This document shows, piece by piece, positions 35,539 through 45,837 of a DNA stretch of 64,000 nucleotides. Under the pieces are notes generated by a model. That model was not told where the DNA came from. It was given only the letters and a program-made list of their open reading frames with translations, and did not search any database. Each line of letters begins with the position of its first letter. The stretch's first letter is position 1. The DNA is taken from the NCBI GenBank assembly GCA_002105175.1, contig MCGE01000001.1, positions 1 to 64,000 on the forward strand, written 5' to 3'. The stretch is from Absidia repens. Lineage: Eukaryota; Mucoromycota; Mucoromycetes; Mucorales; Cunninghamellaceae. The translations under genes were made by a program, and so were the position numbers.

Positions 35539-38500
35539 ATGAGTTCAGCTTTTTATTCCTTTCTCAACTCTTTGACCAACTCTATTACATCCAGATACGA
35601 CATCAAACAGCAAATATCTACGGCCGGACTGTGGAAGATTTACGACGGTGTCCACAAAACAACCAACAACAAGGTCGCCATTTTTGTATCCTTTTTATTT
35701 GAGTGCTTATAGCTTCTATGGGAGAAAGTTGTAGCAGTAGACTGAACATATATTGCCTTAATGAACTCGTATTGACTTTTATAGATCTTTGACAAGAAAT
35801 CGTTAGACTCGACCTTCAAACGTGAACGTGGCGCATCGAAAGGGGACACGGACAAAGTCATAGAACTGTTGAAAAAAGAGGTAAGAAGAAAGCCAGGTTA
35901 ATGGCACTTTTGGGTTGGGGGAGGGGAAATTGTTGCGAATGATACTGATAACTATTTGTGTACTTAGGCTAGTAATCTAGCTAGACTGCGACATCCATCT
36001 GTTTTGCAAGTGGTTGAACCCGTTACTGAATCCAGGTCTTCTATTGCATTTGCCACCGAACCTTTGACTGGCAACCTGTCTCAACTGGTGAAAAAGGCAC
36101 AAAGCTACTCTTCTCACGAAGAACACTCAGGTTATGATCTGGATGAACTGGAGGTAAGTTGGTAGAGATAACTTATGTTTTGGGTAGATTCTGACCCTTC
36201 TTTTTGTCAGATTCAAAAAGGATTATTACAAGTTGCAAAAGCTCTTCAATTCCTGAACGATGCCAAGGTTGTTCACCATAATTTAAATCCAGAATCTATA
36301 TATGTCAATGCCAAGGTAATAGATGAACTAAACACCGAAAACGAAATCATCGTCTCATCATCCTTGTTGTTTTCTATGTTTGACTAGGGTGATTGGAAGA
36401 TTGGAGGGTGAGTATAAAAAATAGACAGTGTAGTTTTGTTGGTGGCTGATATCCAAATAGACTTACTTATACGTTGTTTTATCTAGACTCGGATTTGGTG
36501 TTTTCTTGAACCAGGACAACGTTGAAGCGGAATCTTATTTTGAATACAATGAATATCTTCCGGACGAAATTCAAATCAAATTGGATTATGCAGGTAAGCC
36601 AAAGAACTCATAAAGGCCTTTCATGAAAGCATTAATTCCCTCTGTCCTTCTTGTATTGTAGCACCGGAATTCGTTTTGAACAATGAAGTGACTCAGGCGA
36701 ATGATATGTTCTCTTTGGGGTGCTTGGCTTTTACCATCCATAACAATGGTGTTTCAATGATGCAAACATTCAACAACCTACGAACTTATGAAAAGAAAAT
36801 TCAAGCTCTCTCGTCAATGGACTATAGAAATATCCCATTACACTTACAAGGTAATTGAAAAAAAATACGCGTCTTTTTACAACCTCTCACTTTCTCCTCT
36901 GTTTACTACATAGATGTCATCCGACGATTACTTACTCGACACCCTTCTCAACGTATCACGTCTCTCGAATTTCAAAACTCGAAATACTTTGACAACATCT
37001 TGGTCTCGACAATGAAATTCCTTGAAAGCTTCCCTGAAAAAACTCGTGAAGAAAAATCTCAATTTATGAAAGGCCTTGCTCGTGTATTGAGCCAATTCCC
37101 TGATCGTGTACTGAAAAAAAAGGTAAAATATGTAAAATAACGGGGTTCACTAAAAAGGCTATTACTCATGCATTATCCATCAAAGATTCTCCCATCACTA
37201 GTCGAAGAACTCAAAGATCATCAACTACTACCTTATACATTACCAAATATCTTCTCCATTGGTCAGCAATTACCCCAAAGGGAATTCTGTGAATTGATTC
37301 TACCTTCTTTGAAACCAGTTTTTAATATTCGTGATCCTCCCCAGAATATGATCGTATTATTGGATAAATTGGATGCATTGCAGGAAAAGACTCCCAGGGA
37401 AATCTTCAGGGATGGTAAGTATATAAAATATGTTTAGCAACACTGAAAAGACGTGATGCAGTTTGACTTACTTATTTTTCCTTCCCTGATACCAGATGTC
37501 ATGCCTTTGGTTTATGCGGCTTTGGAAAACCCTGCGGTGATTGTGCAAGAAAAAGCGCTGCGTATTGTACCATCACTTTGTGAATCATTGGACTATTCGA
37601 CTGTGAAAAATTCATTGCTTCCCCGTGTCCAAAATCTTTTCGTGCAAACCACGGTGCTTTCCGTGAAAGTCAGTACTTTAATCTGCTTCCATTCAATGAT
37701 CAAGGTTGTCGATAAGGTAAGAATCAAAAAGCATAACTGAGCATTTTTTAGCAACTAACTTCATATATGGTTTTACATTACTAGTATACTATGCAGGAAA
37801 AATTGGTACCTCTTCTCAAAAACATCAAGACCAAAGAACCTGCTGTGATGGTAAGGAAAAAATTGATATGATCGAAATAATAAACTAATGAAAATGCTAA
37901 CATGTAATTTTTTTTCTTTAGTTGGCTACCTTGGCTGTGTATGATGAAATGGGGAAACATTTGGATAAAGAAATTGTGGCTACTGAATTATTACCTCAGC
38001 TCTGGAGAATGAGTTTTGGACCTTTACTTAATGTCGATCAGGTAAGGCAACGAGGAAAAAAGCGGACATCATGGATGTAATCTATTTGCTGACCATGTCA
38101 CATATCTTTTATACCTAGTTCAAGAAATTTATGCGGACCATTCGTGAACTTACAACTCGGGTGGAAGAATCACACACTCGCCATTTGCAAGAAGTCAAGT
38201 CGCTAGAAGAACAAACTCGTAATACTGGCAAAAAAACCTCGACTCCCAATGTGATGGATGGTAGTGGTTTGACTGATCAAGGTGATATCTCGTTTGAAGC
38301 TTTGGTCAATGGCTCTGCGACAGCAACGAATGGAGGAAGTAACAACGACTCATTTGCATCCTTCAACAACAACCCAGCATCAGCATCAACCACTGGATCC
38401 GTGATGAACGATTTATGGTCTTCTGGTGGTAGTAATCGATCGTCCCCAATGTTATCATCCGCAACCCCTTCAAATCTTTTACAGCCAATGACACCAAACA

Positions 38501-38961
38501 CCTCATCTATGCAACCAAAACGACCTTTGAGCTCTGGATGGGCTTCACCTTCGTCAGCTACATCATCACCTACTAGATCAACATTTGGAACAACTCCTTC
38601 TCACCAACAGCCTTCTCTCAAACCCTTGAAGCCTATGGGGTCCCCCACAACGTCAGTATTCTCGTCGACACCAGCACTCCCACCACCACCTACAACATCA
38701 ATGGCAAGCATTTCATTACAACCACAAGCATCTAATTTATCCTCAGGTCCGAATTATTCTGCTCTGCATGGTATTACTTCTCAACAAAAACCAATACAAC
38801 AATTTCCACAGCAACAACTACAACCCAATCGGCCCTCGTCCAGTCTTGGCTTACTGACACCAACTTCAATGAATGCCCATAGCAACTCGCAAGGCAACAC
38901 AATACCAAACCATCAAGGGCACAAGGCAACAAATTTAAACTCGTTTGATCCGTTAGGGTAG
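35539..38961 (+). CDS. SCY1-like pseudokinase (SCYL2/Scy1 type), 13 exons, 845 aa
   Basis: Exons: 35539-35685, 35785-35880, 35968-36153, 36211-36315, 36388-36407, 36487-36593, 36662-36850, 36914-37122, 37186-37414, 37496-37716, 37785-37850, 37922-38041, 38119-38961; total 2538 nt. Residues about 20-330 form a kinase-like fold. The catalytic HRD is replaced by HHN (VVHHNLNPESIYVN), the DFG region reads LGFG, and the usual VAIK lysine position is F in VAIFIFDKK. It should therefore not catalyse phosphotransfer normally. Residues about 330-565 are HEAT-like helices (PLVYAALENPAVIVQEKALRI). The tail is Ser/Pro/Asn-rich and disordered, with DSFASFNNN- and SFDPLG-like motifs that could bind clathrin adaptors. 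SCYL2 proteins act in clathrin-dependent traffic between trans-Golgi and endosomes. Confidence 0.92.
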
Positions 38962-39129
38962 ATTTAGCTTTATAGAACATATCAATTTGAATTTGAAATA
39001 AAAAAGGTGTTTGCTGCATTAATGATTATATTGGGCGGCGATTGAAAACTGGAATCAAGGCTTTGGGTGGGAATCTGATTTTATTTTCATCGGCTTCCTC
39101 TCTGATACTTTTTTCTCACCAATATTGAC

Positions 39130-40334
39130 ATGTCTCTTACACGAAAACTTCTTGTAGTTGGAGGGTCTGGTTTAGTTGGTAAGTGAACACCAAAATATTT
39201 AATTGAATCACTGAACTTACATCATTTATTTCTATATCTGTATGCCTGTTTACATTAGGGCAAAGCATGTGCAAAGCAGCTGTACAAAAAGGCTGGCAAA
39301 CCATTAGTTTAAGGTAAGGGAAGAATAACTGATCAGTTCCTGCAACAGTGTCCAATACTCATTCACGAAAACAATTATTTTTCTTGTATATAAAGTCGCC
39401 ATGGAGAACCTGAATCGTTCATAAAACACGAAAAACCCTCTTGGGCATATAAAGTAATACAAATTATCGAAATCGCTTGTAATGGTTTTTGCTAACTTTA
39501 TTTTTCGTGGGGAAAGGTAGAATGGGCAAAAGGCGACTCCTTGGATCCAACTAGTTATAAAAACTTGTTGCCGGATATTACTAATGTGGTGCATACTGTG
39601 GGGATTATCTTGGAAAGTGACTACAAGAAAGTGGCAAATGACTCTACTGTGTTTGGTACACTATGTGGCGCCACCAAGGTCCTAGGTGAAATGGCAGGTA
39701 TGACTAACCGTGGTAATCCCTTGGATCCAAAAAAACAAGACACAAATACATATGAATCCATCAATCGGGATACAGGTAAGATAATTTCCAAAACGAGAAG
39801 TATACACAATAATAATGATTCGCTCATCTTTTTTATTATTACCATTATAGCTATCACTGTGGCGAATCAAGTTGCAAATATACCTTCTATGGAGTCTTTC
39901 CTCTATGTATCAGCTGCTGATGTCATTCCTTTGCTCAACCCTCGGTATATTGCTTCCAAGCGTCAGGCAGAACGCTATCTGTTCTCTAGACCTGAATTCA
40001 AATCAATCATCTTTAGACCAGGTAGTTTACAGAAACATTAGGTTAAATGCTTAGATAGCTCACTTGTTTTTTATTTTATCCTCTAGGTTTCATGTATAAT
40101 GAAAGACGACCTGCTGCCATGCCCATTGCATCTGCCATGCAAGCTGCCAATGCTGTGACTCAACCATTTGCCAAAGAATTAGCAAGTTTACCATTTGGAA
40201 CTGCGTTTACAACCCATCCTCTCTATACTGATACTGTGGCAGCAGCAGCTATAAATTCGATTGAATCAAAGTCTTATGGTATATTTGATGTTGACGGTAT
40301 TGAAAAGTTGGCCCATCACGAGACCTCCATTTGA
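39130..40334 (+). CDS. Coq11-like atypical SDR / NAD(P)-binding mitochondrial protein, 6 exons, 279 aa
   Basis: Exons: 39130-39178, 39259-39313, 39396-39453, 39517-39775, 39851-40021, 40087-40334; total 840 nt. The N-terminus has the dinucleotide-binding motif GGSGLVG (residues about 11-17) after KLLVV. Further SDR features: VEWAKGDSLDP, NVVHTVGIIL, SFLYVSAAD, and YIASKRQAERYL with the Tyr-x-x-x-Lys-like spacing (IASKRQAE), then IIFRPGFMYNE. This fits the extended/atypical SDR group that includes yeast Coq11 (YLR290C), which associates with the coenzyme Q synthome; the specific role is inferred from resemblance. It starts 169 bp after the pseudokinase stop, on the same strand. Confidence 0.82.
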
Positions 40335-40488
40335 TTGGCTCACCTTTTTGGTCAGTTGCCTCTTTCAATGCAAAACAAAAAATCTCCACACAGTTTTAAA
40401 AAATTTACTCACTCCCACCACCACTTTTTATTTTTTCTATTTTATTTTTTTATTTTATTTTGCACCTAATAAAAGATACTCAACAATC

Positions 40489-42411
40489 ATGATTCGATCT
40501 CCTTTACATTTACTGATATCATTACAGCGATTTCTCTATCGAAGCAAGGCTCGCCACAAATCGAGCCTTATATTCTCTCGTCCCATTACGAAATCAACAT
40601 CATGGTCAGCAACAATCGCCTTAAGAATACCAAAGTCATCAACACCAATATCAGCGAAATCAATACCCGCATCTGTACAGCAAGAGCCTTCTCATCACCT
40701 TCTTCGTATGATGCAACGACAATCTCCCACCACTCTCTCTTCAACCACTCGACGACTGCTTATCTCTCGCCAATCTCCAGGGCAAAGTCGTGCAGCGGTC
40801 TATGTTCAATCCCGTACCATGCTATCTTCAGGAAATGCAACCAACCATCAGCTTACCACTGTCTTGAACCCAGCCCAATTTTTTACTCCTCGACCGCCCA
40901 TTCTTGGTGTCCATGGCGGCATCCTTCCACCACCTGTACCCCAAACTTCTCTACGATCCTATGCTAATCATCCACCATGGGCTATTCAACAACATCAACA
41001 AATGGGACCCTCTGTACCGTTATCACCGTCTTCTGCTAATATTGATATGGATGATGTCGATAACAGTCATGACGATGATTTCTGCAACAATATTCGATAC
41101 CACCAACATACACACCAACGCTTATTAACGAATACAAAATCAGTGGCAGCAACACACGATAGTACCGAATCAAATTCTAGACAACAATCCTATCGACCTC
41201 CAAATATGCGCGGTATGGCTGACTTGATGGAAAGGGATAATGACGATGACAGAGACGATAGTAGGCGGGATATGGACGGCATGGGAAGCAACCGACATTC
41301 TCCTGGATTAGTTCACCGTGGTCAGCCGCCAAAAAAATGGTCCCCTCGTCAAAAACAAACAGCCATATCAGCAAGAAGAATGTCGGATATGGATGTACTA
41401 CGGCATGATGATTTATCACTCCAAACCACCAAGAAACGGCGATCTTCAGCAAGTGTTGATAGCACCACCAACACTATCGCATCAAAATCGGCAACACTCA
41501 ACGACGATGGCACCAGCGAGTTGAAGGATCTGACGCAACAATGGTATATTTCGATTCCAATGGACTTATCCCTTTTGATGCACCCAGAAAATCCTACCTC
41601 TACACCCACTTCATCTGAAGCGACACCATCCTCTGCAGCAGGAAATCTTTTTTTCATGGAAAATGCCGTATCTATATTGGATCCTATTTGGATGAAGTCA
41701 TTCGATCTCTGGGGGAAACTCATACGAAATCATTTGACCAAGGTGATGGTACTGGTGCAACTGATTGGATTAGAAGCACAGCGATACTATGCAAAAGGAA
41801 GGCGGCGAAATTCAGCGAACGATGCAATGGAAAGGCATGACCACTATGATCATCCTGGGGATTCCGATACCAGTACTGGTGAGGTGGCATCGTTGGAAAC
41901 ACCAAAGCTGACGACGACAGCAACAACAACGACAAGGATGGACTTTAAAATGATGGTGATGAAGAAGGCCAACACGCCATCCGAACTACGAATTTATCTT
42001 CCACACCAGCTTTGTACGCCTTTGCCGACGACCATCCAAAATATTCAACTGTGGGTGCACCAGCTCATGAAGGATCCGCCATGTTTTGAAGTCAAATACG
42101 GAGAAAGAGAACCTAGTACTGACGACAGGGACGAGGAGCATGGAACAACACACCGCAGTAATGATTTGGCAACGGCAATGATGAACGATGGTTTATTTGA
42201 CATACCAACAGACGGCATGGATGACAATGCTGATGATCGGGGGATGGAAATGGATGACTTCTCTGAAAGCAACAACGGTAATGACAATGATCCTTGGCAT
42301 ATTGGCCCTCATTATTTTCAAGGCATCCATTCCTTTTTAAACCATGTGGATTCCATGATTGACTCTAGTCCTGCGTTTGCTACTGGTGGCCAACGAAGAT
42401 TCTCATTGTGA
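40489..42411 (+). CDS. Unknown protein, 640 aa, mitochondrial-like N-terminus
   Basis: Single exon starting at ATG 40489, only 154 bp after the Coq11-like stop. The first 80 residues (MIRSPLHLLISLQRFLYRSK and on) are rich in Arg, Ser and hydrophobics with no acidic residue, like a mitochondrial presequence. The middle is Asp/Asn/Arg-rich and probably disordered (MDGMGSNRHSPG, KKRRSSASVD). A more ordered region at about 390-470 reads WYISIPMDLSLLMHP and DPIWMKSFDLWGKLIRN. A second ordered part at about 500-560 contains ELRIYLPHQLCTPLP. The end is acidic, then PHYFQGIHSFLNHVDS. No family was recognised. The open frame extends upstream to 40261 but overlaps the previous gene, so this ATG is preferred. 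Confidence 0.65.
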   Translation: MIRSPLHLLISLQRFLYRSKARHKSSLIFSRPITKSTSWSATIALRIPKSSTPISAKSIPASVQQEPSHHLLRMMQRQSPTTLSSTTRRLLISRQSPGQSRAAVYVQSRTMLSSGNATNHQLTTVLNPAQFFTPRPPILGVHGGILPPPVPQTSLRSYANHPPWAIQQHQQMGPSVPLSPSSANIDMDDVDNSHDDDFCNNIRYHQHTHQRLLTNTKSVAATHDSTESNSRQQSYRPPNMRGMADLMERDNDDDRDDSRRDMDGMGSNRHSPGLVHRGQPPKKWSPRQKQTAISARRMSDMDVLRHDDLSLQTTKKRRSSASVDSTTNTIASKSATLNDDGTSELKDLTQQWYISIPMDLSLLMHPENPTSTPTSSEATPSSAAGNLFFMENAVSILDPIWMKSFDLWGKLIRNHLTKVMVLVQLIGLEAQRYYAKGRRRNSANDAMERHDHYDHPGDSDTSTGEVASLETPKLTTTATTTTRMDFKMMVMKKANTPSELRIYLPHQLCTPLPTTIQNIQLWVHQLMKDPPCFEVKYGEREPSTDDRDEEHGTTHRSNDLATAMMNDGLFDIPTDGMDDNADDRGMEMDDFSESNNGNDNDPWHIGPHYFQGIHSFLNHVDSMIDSSPAFATGGQRRFSL

Positions 42412-43534
42412 AATGAAAAATGATACTTCCCTATGCTATGGATCTGATTGTCATGATCAATGTGGTAATGGAATAGTGTATGGTAGTCTTATATTATTAT
42501 TATTTTTTACTTGATATATTTATCCCCCTTCCCTCCCCACTCTTTGCCTTAGTATATTATTTGATGTATTTTTTTTTTATTTTTATTTTTTTTGAACAAC
42601 TAAAAAATAAAAATTGACCAGAGTTGAATATCAACCATACTTGTCTTCTGTCCACTATTTTTTATTTGTACTTGATTCGTTGCGATGCTGATGATATGAT
42701 ATGACAAACAATTACCAACCAAAATATTAGGATGTATGTCCCTAATCTGTATATAAAAAGAATACTAATAATAATGTTGTGTATCATTATATAGTATTGT
42801 TTTACATGAAGCTCTGAATGAACATTTGAAATCTCCCACAAATTGAGATTGGCTGCACAAATAGAGAAGATTAAAAGAAAATTCAAATCTTTTATCATTT
42901 CTTCTTCTTTATTATCTTTGACCATAGTCCCTGCCCCTCGCTCATTTTTCGGCGATAACATCTGCATCATTTGTAGAAAGTGTTACTAAATGAATTGTAT
43001 TGCTCTGGATTAAGTACTGATCCCATTAGTATGGCAATGATGATCTAGTTAGTATAGTGGAGTACCTTGTTTTGGTTTTTATCAATAAAATATCGCTTGT
43101 TACTATTGAAACCATTCAATGAAGATACATAAAGTAATAATTTGTTTATTGTAGAATAAAATAGCATAATATAAACTAAGCCAGTAAGCAATTATACGGT
43201 GAGTGATACGCTATTCTACAGTGAATGGTAAGGGAGAACTACTTTATATTGAGTGACGAACTATTTTAGAGGACTGGTTGTGCGAAGGTATTTTGACAGG
43301 TGCGTCATTCATAGTGGTGCTGACTTACAAATGAGCCCAAATTTAATGGAGCTGGCACGGTATGTAAAAAAAAAAAAAAAAAAAAAAAAGACTACCCCCC
43401 CCCGCTGCCGAGCAGTATAGGGCACTGTAAAATAAATAGAGACATCATGCTATCGATTGTCGAAAGTGGTGAAAGAAAGGGAGGGTTCCTGTTTTGTATC
43501 CACCAATAGAAAAAGACACTCTCAATTATTTCAG
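42412..43534. other. Intergenic DNA, no gene recognised
   Basis: AT-rich DNA with the preceding gene's 3' flank. An A run near 43367-43389 is followed by a C run (43395-43404). No motifs recognised. Confidence 0.4.
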
Positions 43535-43830
43535 TTCCCGCCCACGTGGGGATGCTGAAGATTTATTTACTCCTACTTTTTATTTTTATTTTTTTCGTTT
43601 CTCTTTCACCATTCAACTTTTTAGAGGTATAGTAATCTTAGATTAGTGTCAGGATCAGTTTATAACGGGGTTTAGATTAGGGATTACAAGTTGCATGAGG
43701 AAGCCCTTTCATTTTGGATTCAGGATTCACGGCCACCATTAGTTGGCTCTTTCGGGCCTTCATCAGCTTAGTTTAGTGGTACTTTGTACATAGTTTATCT
43801 CTATATGTGAATAAAATATGACCCTTTTTG
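43535..43830 (+). repeat. Dispersed core-repeat family, copy 5
   Basis: Begins GTTCCCGCCCACGTGGGG. It contains CTTAGATTAGTGTCAGGATC, GGGGTTTAGATTAGGG, the core TTGCATGAGGAAGCCCTTTC (43691-43710), and GTGAATAAAATATGACC near 43807. The downstream arm has AAGCCC in place of AAACCC, which still pairs with GGGTTT through a G-U pair. Confidence 0.75.
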
Positions 43831-44081
43831 CAAGCTTTGATGAATAAGGTTCATTACTCTCTTTCATGTCTTTGTAATAGATCCTTTTTTCGTTGTTTAC
43901 TGCAAACAGATGTTTTTTTTAATGTTTCTCGTGTCTAGTCCACTTTATTTGCGCCCAGTATAAAATTGTCCCTTTAAAGTCTTCCAATATCATAATTTCT
44001 CCCTCATGCTAGTTCCATATATATCCATTGATTCCTGTTAAACTTTGTAGTCTATGCTTATGCTTTAATCAAATACGCCCG

Positions 44082-44083
<2 letters not shown>

Positions 44084-44152
<69 letters not shown>
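44084..44152 (+). repeat. Poly(T) run of 69
   Basis: An uninterrupted T run. On the minus strand it produces a meaningless poly-Lys frame. Same printed length as the run at 28456-28524. Confidence 0.9.
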
Positions 44153-44154
<2 letters not shown>

Positions 44155-45139
44155 CTGTATATAATAACATGAAGCCCACCCTGAAGCTAGTAAAATAAAA
44201 TCATACAGACATATTAACTGAACAGTGTTCTTATTATAGTTCGCCATCTTTGATAATTGGACATTTCTACAATAGATATTGGAAGTATATCAGAGCACAC
44301 TCAAATGACACGCCACTAACGAAGTAATTCTGACTGTTCAGAAAGTATTCCTCCAGGTGTCACCAACTCACCGTATATATTATTATTGTTATTATTACCA
44401 TACCATACCATACCATATACGAAAAAATAAAAGCAAAGCAATGCGATGGATATAGACAGTATGTCCTAGAGGAGATGACGCTTACTACACTGTTAATTAA
44501 TATGAATGATAGAGCGGTAATACGACCACACTTCATCTTAAGTAGCATAGAACTGCCAACCACTATCTAGAATTCTGGGGAAATAGGTATGGATAAGCTA
44601 GAAAGCAGTGCGGAATGCTCTATAGCAGTGGTTACATGCATAGCATGATTTAGATTAGTTTATGTGAGCAATTGAGCAGGAGTATGACAATATTTGATAG
44701 TACTAAGTCTAACAGCTAGTTCTCGGGCAGGGAGAACAGTAATCATAGCGGTAAATTAGAGAGCAAGTGTTTGGTAGACACTCGCGTAACAGCTAAAATA
44801 GCGACATTATTCATTATCTGATGAGTCAAAGGAAGGTTAATAAAAATGCATAGTTTATTGAAACGTATTGGTAGATACTAAAACTAAAAGAGAGAAGTTC
44901 ATTTTAACAAGAGAAGGATCTATCGAAGAGAGTATGAAAGGTACAGCGAGATCTAAAGAATGGTCAACACTAAGCACAAGGGAATATTGTAAAATGGGAG
45001 CTAATATGTTATACAAGGTATGAGAAAGACTAAGCGGGATTCTTTTATTAAAGCGCAGCAGTCATCTTTAATCAAAAGTTGTGATAGCAGTAAAAAAGGG
45101 ATCTATTGCACAGGATATGAATGAGACTAATGGGACATT
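44153..45139. other. Intergenic DNA with diverged repeat similarity
   Basis: The minus strand at about 44455-44545 resembles 22621-22725 (both contain TATTACCGCTCTA). In each case it lies several hundred bases downstream of a core-repeat copy, so the family may be longer than its core unit. A short (CATAC)n-like stretch sits at 44397-44416. No gene was recognised. Confidence 0.45.
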
Positions 45140-45450
45140 TTTCGTTGATGGAAGTAAGAAAAGACATATTTTAATCAAACATAGATGTCGACTATGGCAA
45201 AATAACACCAATTAAGCTCATGAAGGTCCCAAAAAACTAAAAGTTCCTTCAGATCCTAATCCAAGATGAAAGGGTTTCCCCATGCATCGTGTAATTCCTG
45301 AGCTGAAACCTCTTCTAAATCAGTCCTGTCACTAATCTAAGTCCAACATAATCTAAAGAAGTTGAATAGTGAAGAAAAAATGAAAAGAAAAAGGGAAAAT
45401 AAATAAACGGGAGAAAATATAGTTTCACCTGATCGGGATTTGGAAAAGGA
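45140..45450 (-). repeat. Dispersed core-repeat family, copy 6
   Basis: On the minus strand it reads CAAATCCCGATCAGGTGA, then ACTTAGATTAGTGACAGGAC, GAGGTTTCAGCTCAGG, the core GCATGGGGAAACCCTTTCAT (about 45269-45288), and GATTAAAATATGTC near 45170. The polyadenylation-like word is altered to ATTAAA. Confidence 0.72.
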
Positions 45451-45837
45451 GGTGGTGCCAATCACCACCCAAAAATATTTGAAGCTGGTCGGTTTGGCAT
45501 AAATCAAAGATAACTTTTATTATTTGATGTATGAAGCAAAACTAAACGAAAGCACAGAGAAGGAGAAAGATGAATATATCATATAATCTAATTTAGAGAT
45601 GGAGGGTGGGGTTAAAATTGAAAAAAAAGACGTCTAGGGAATACATGCATTTTATAAAATTGAGTTTTATTTGGATGAATATAAAAATAAAAGATGATAT
45701 AATAGTAGTTAAAAAAAGGGCAAGGTGACATAAATTTATACAAGTATGGAGTGTCCGTAGAGGGGACAGTAGAGAAAGGTAACGGGGGTCAAGAGGGGAA
45801 TAAAGCTAATTAAAAGAAGGTTGTATAAACAACTAAT

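Noticed and set aside
44065..44247. Minus-strand frame with a long poly-Lys run
   Set aside because: Produced by the 69-base T homopolymer.
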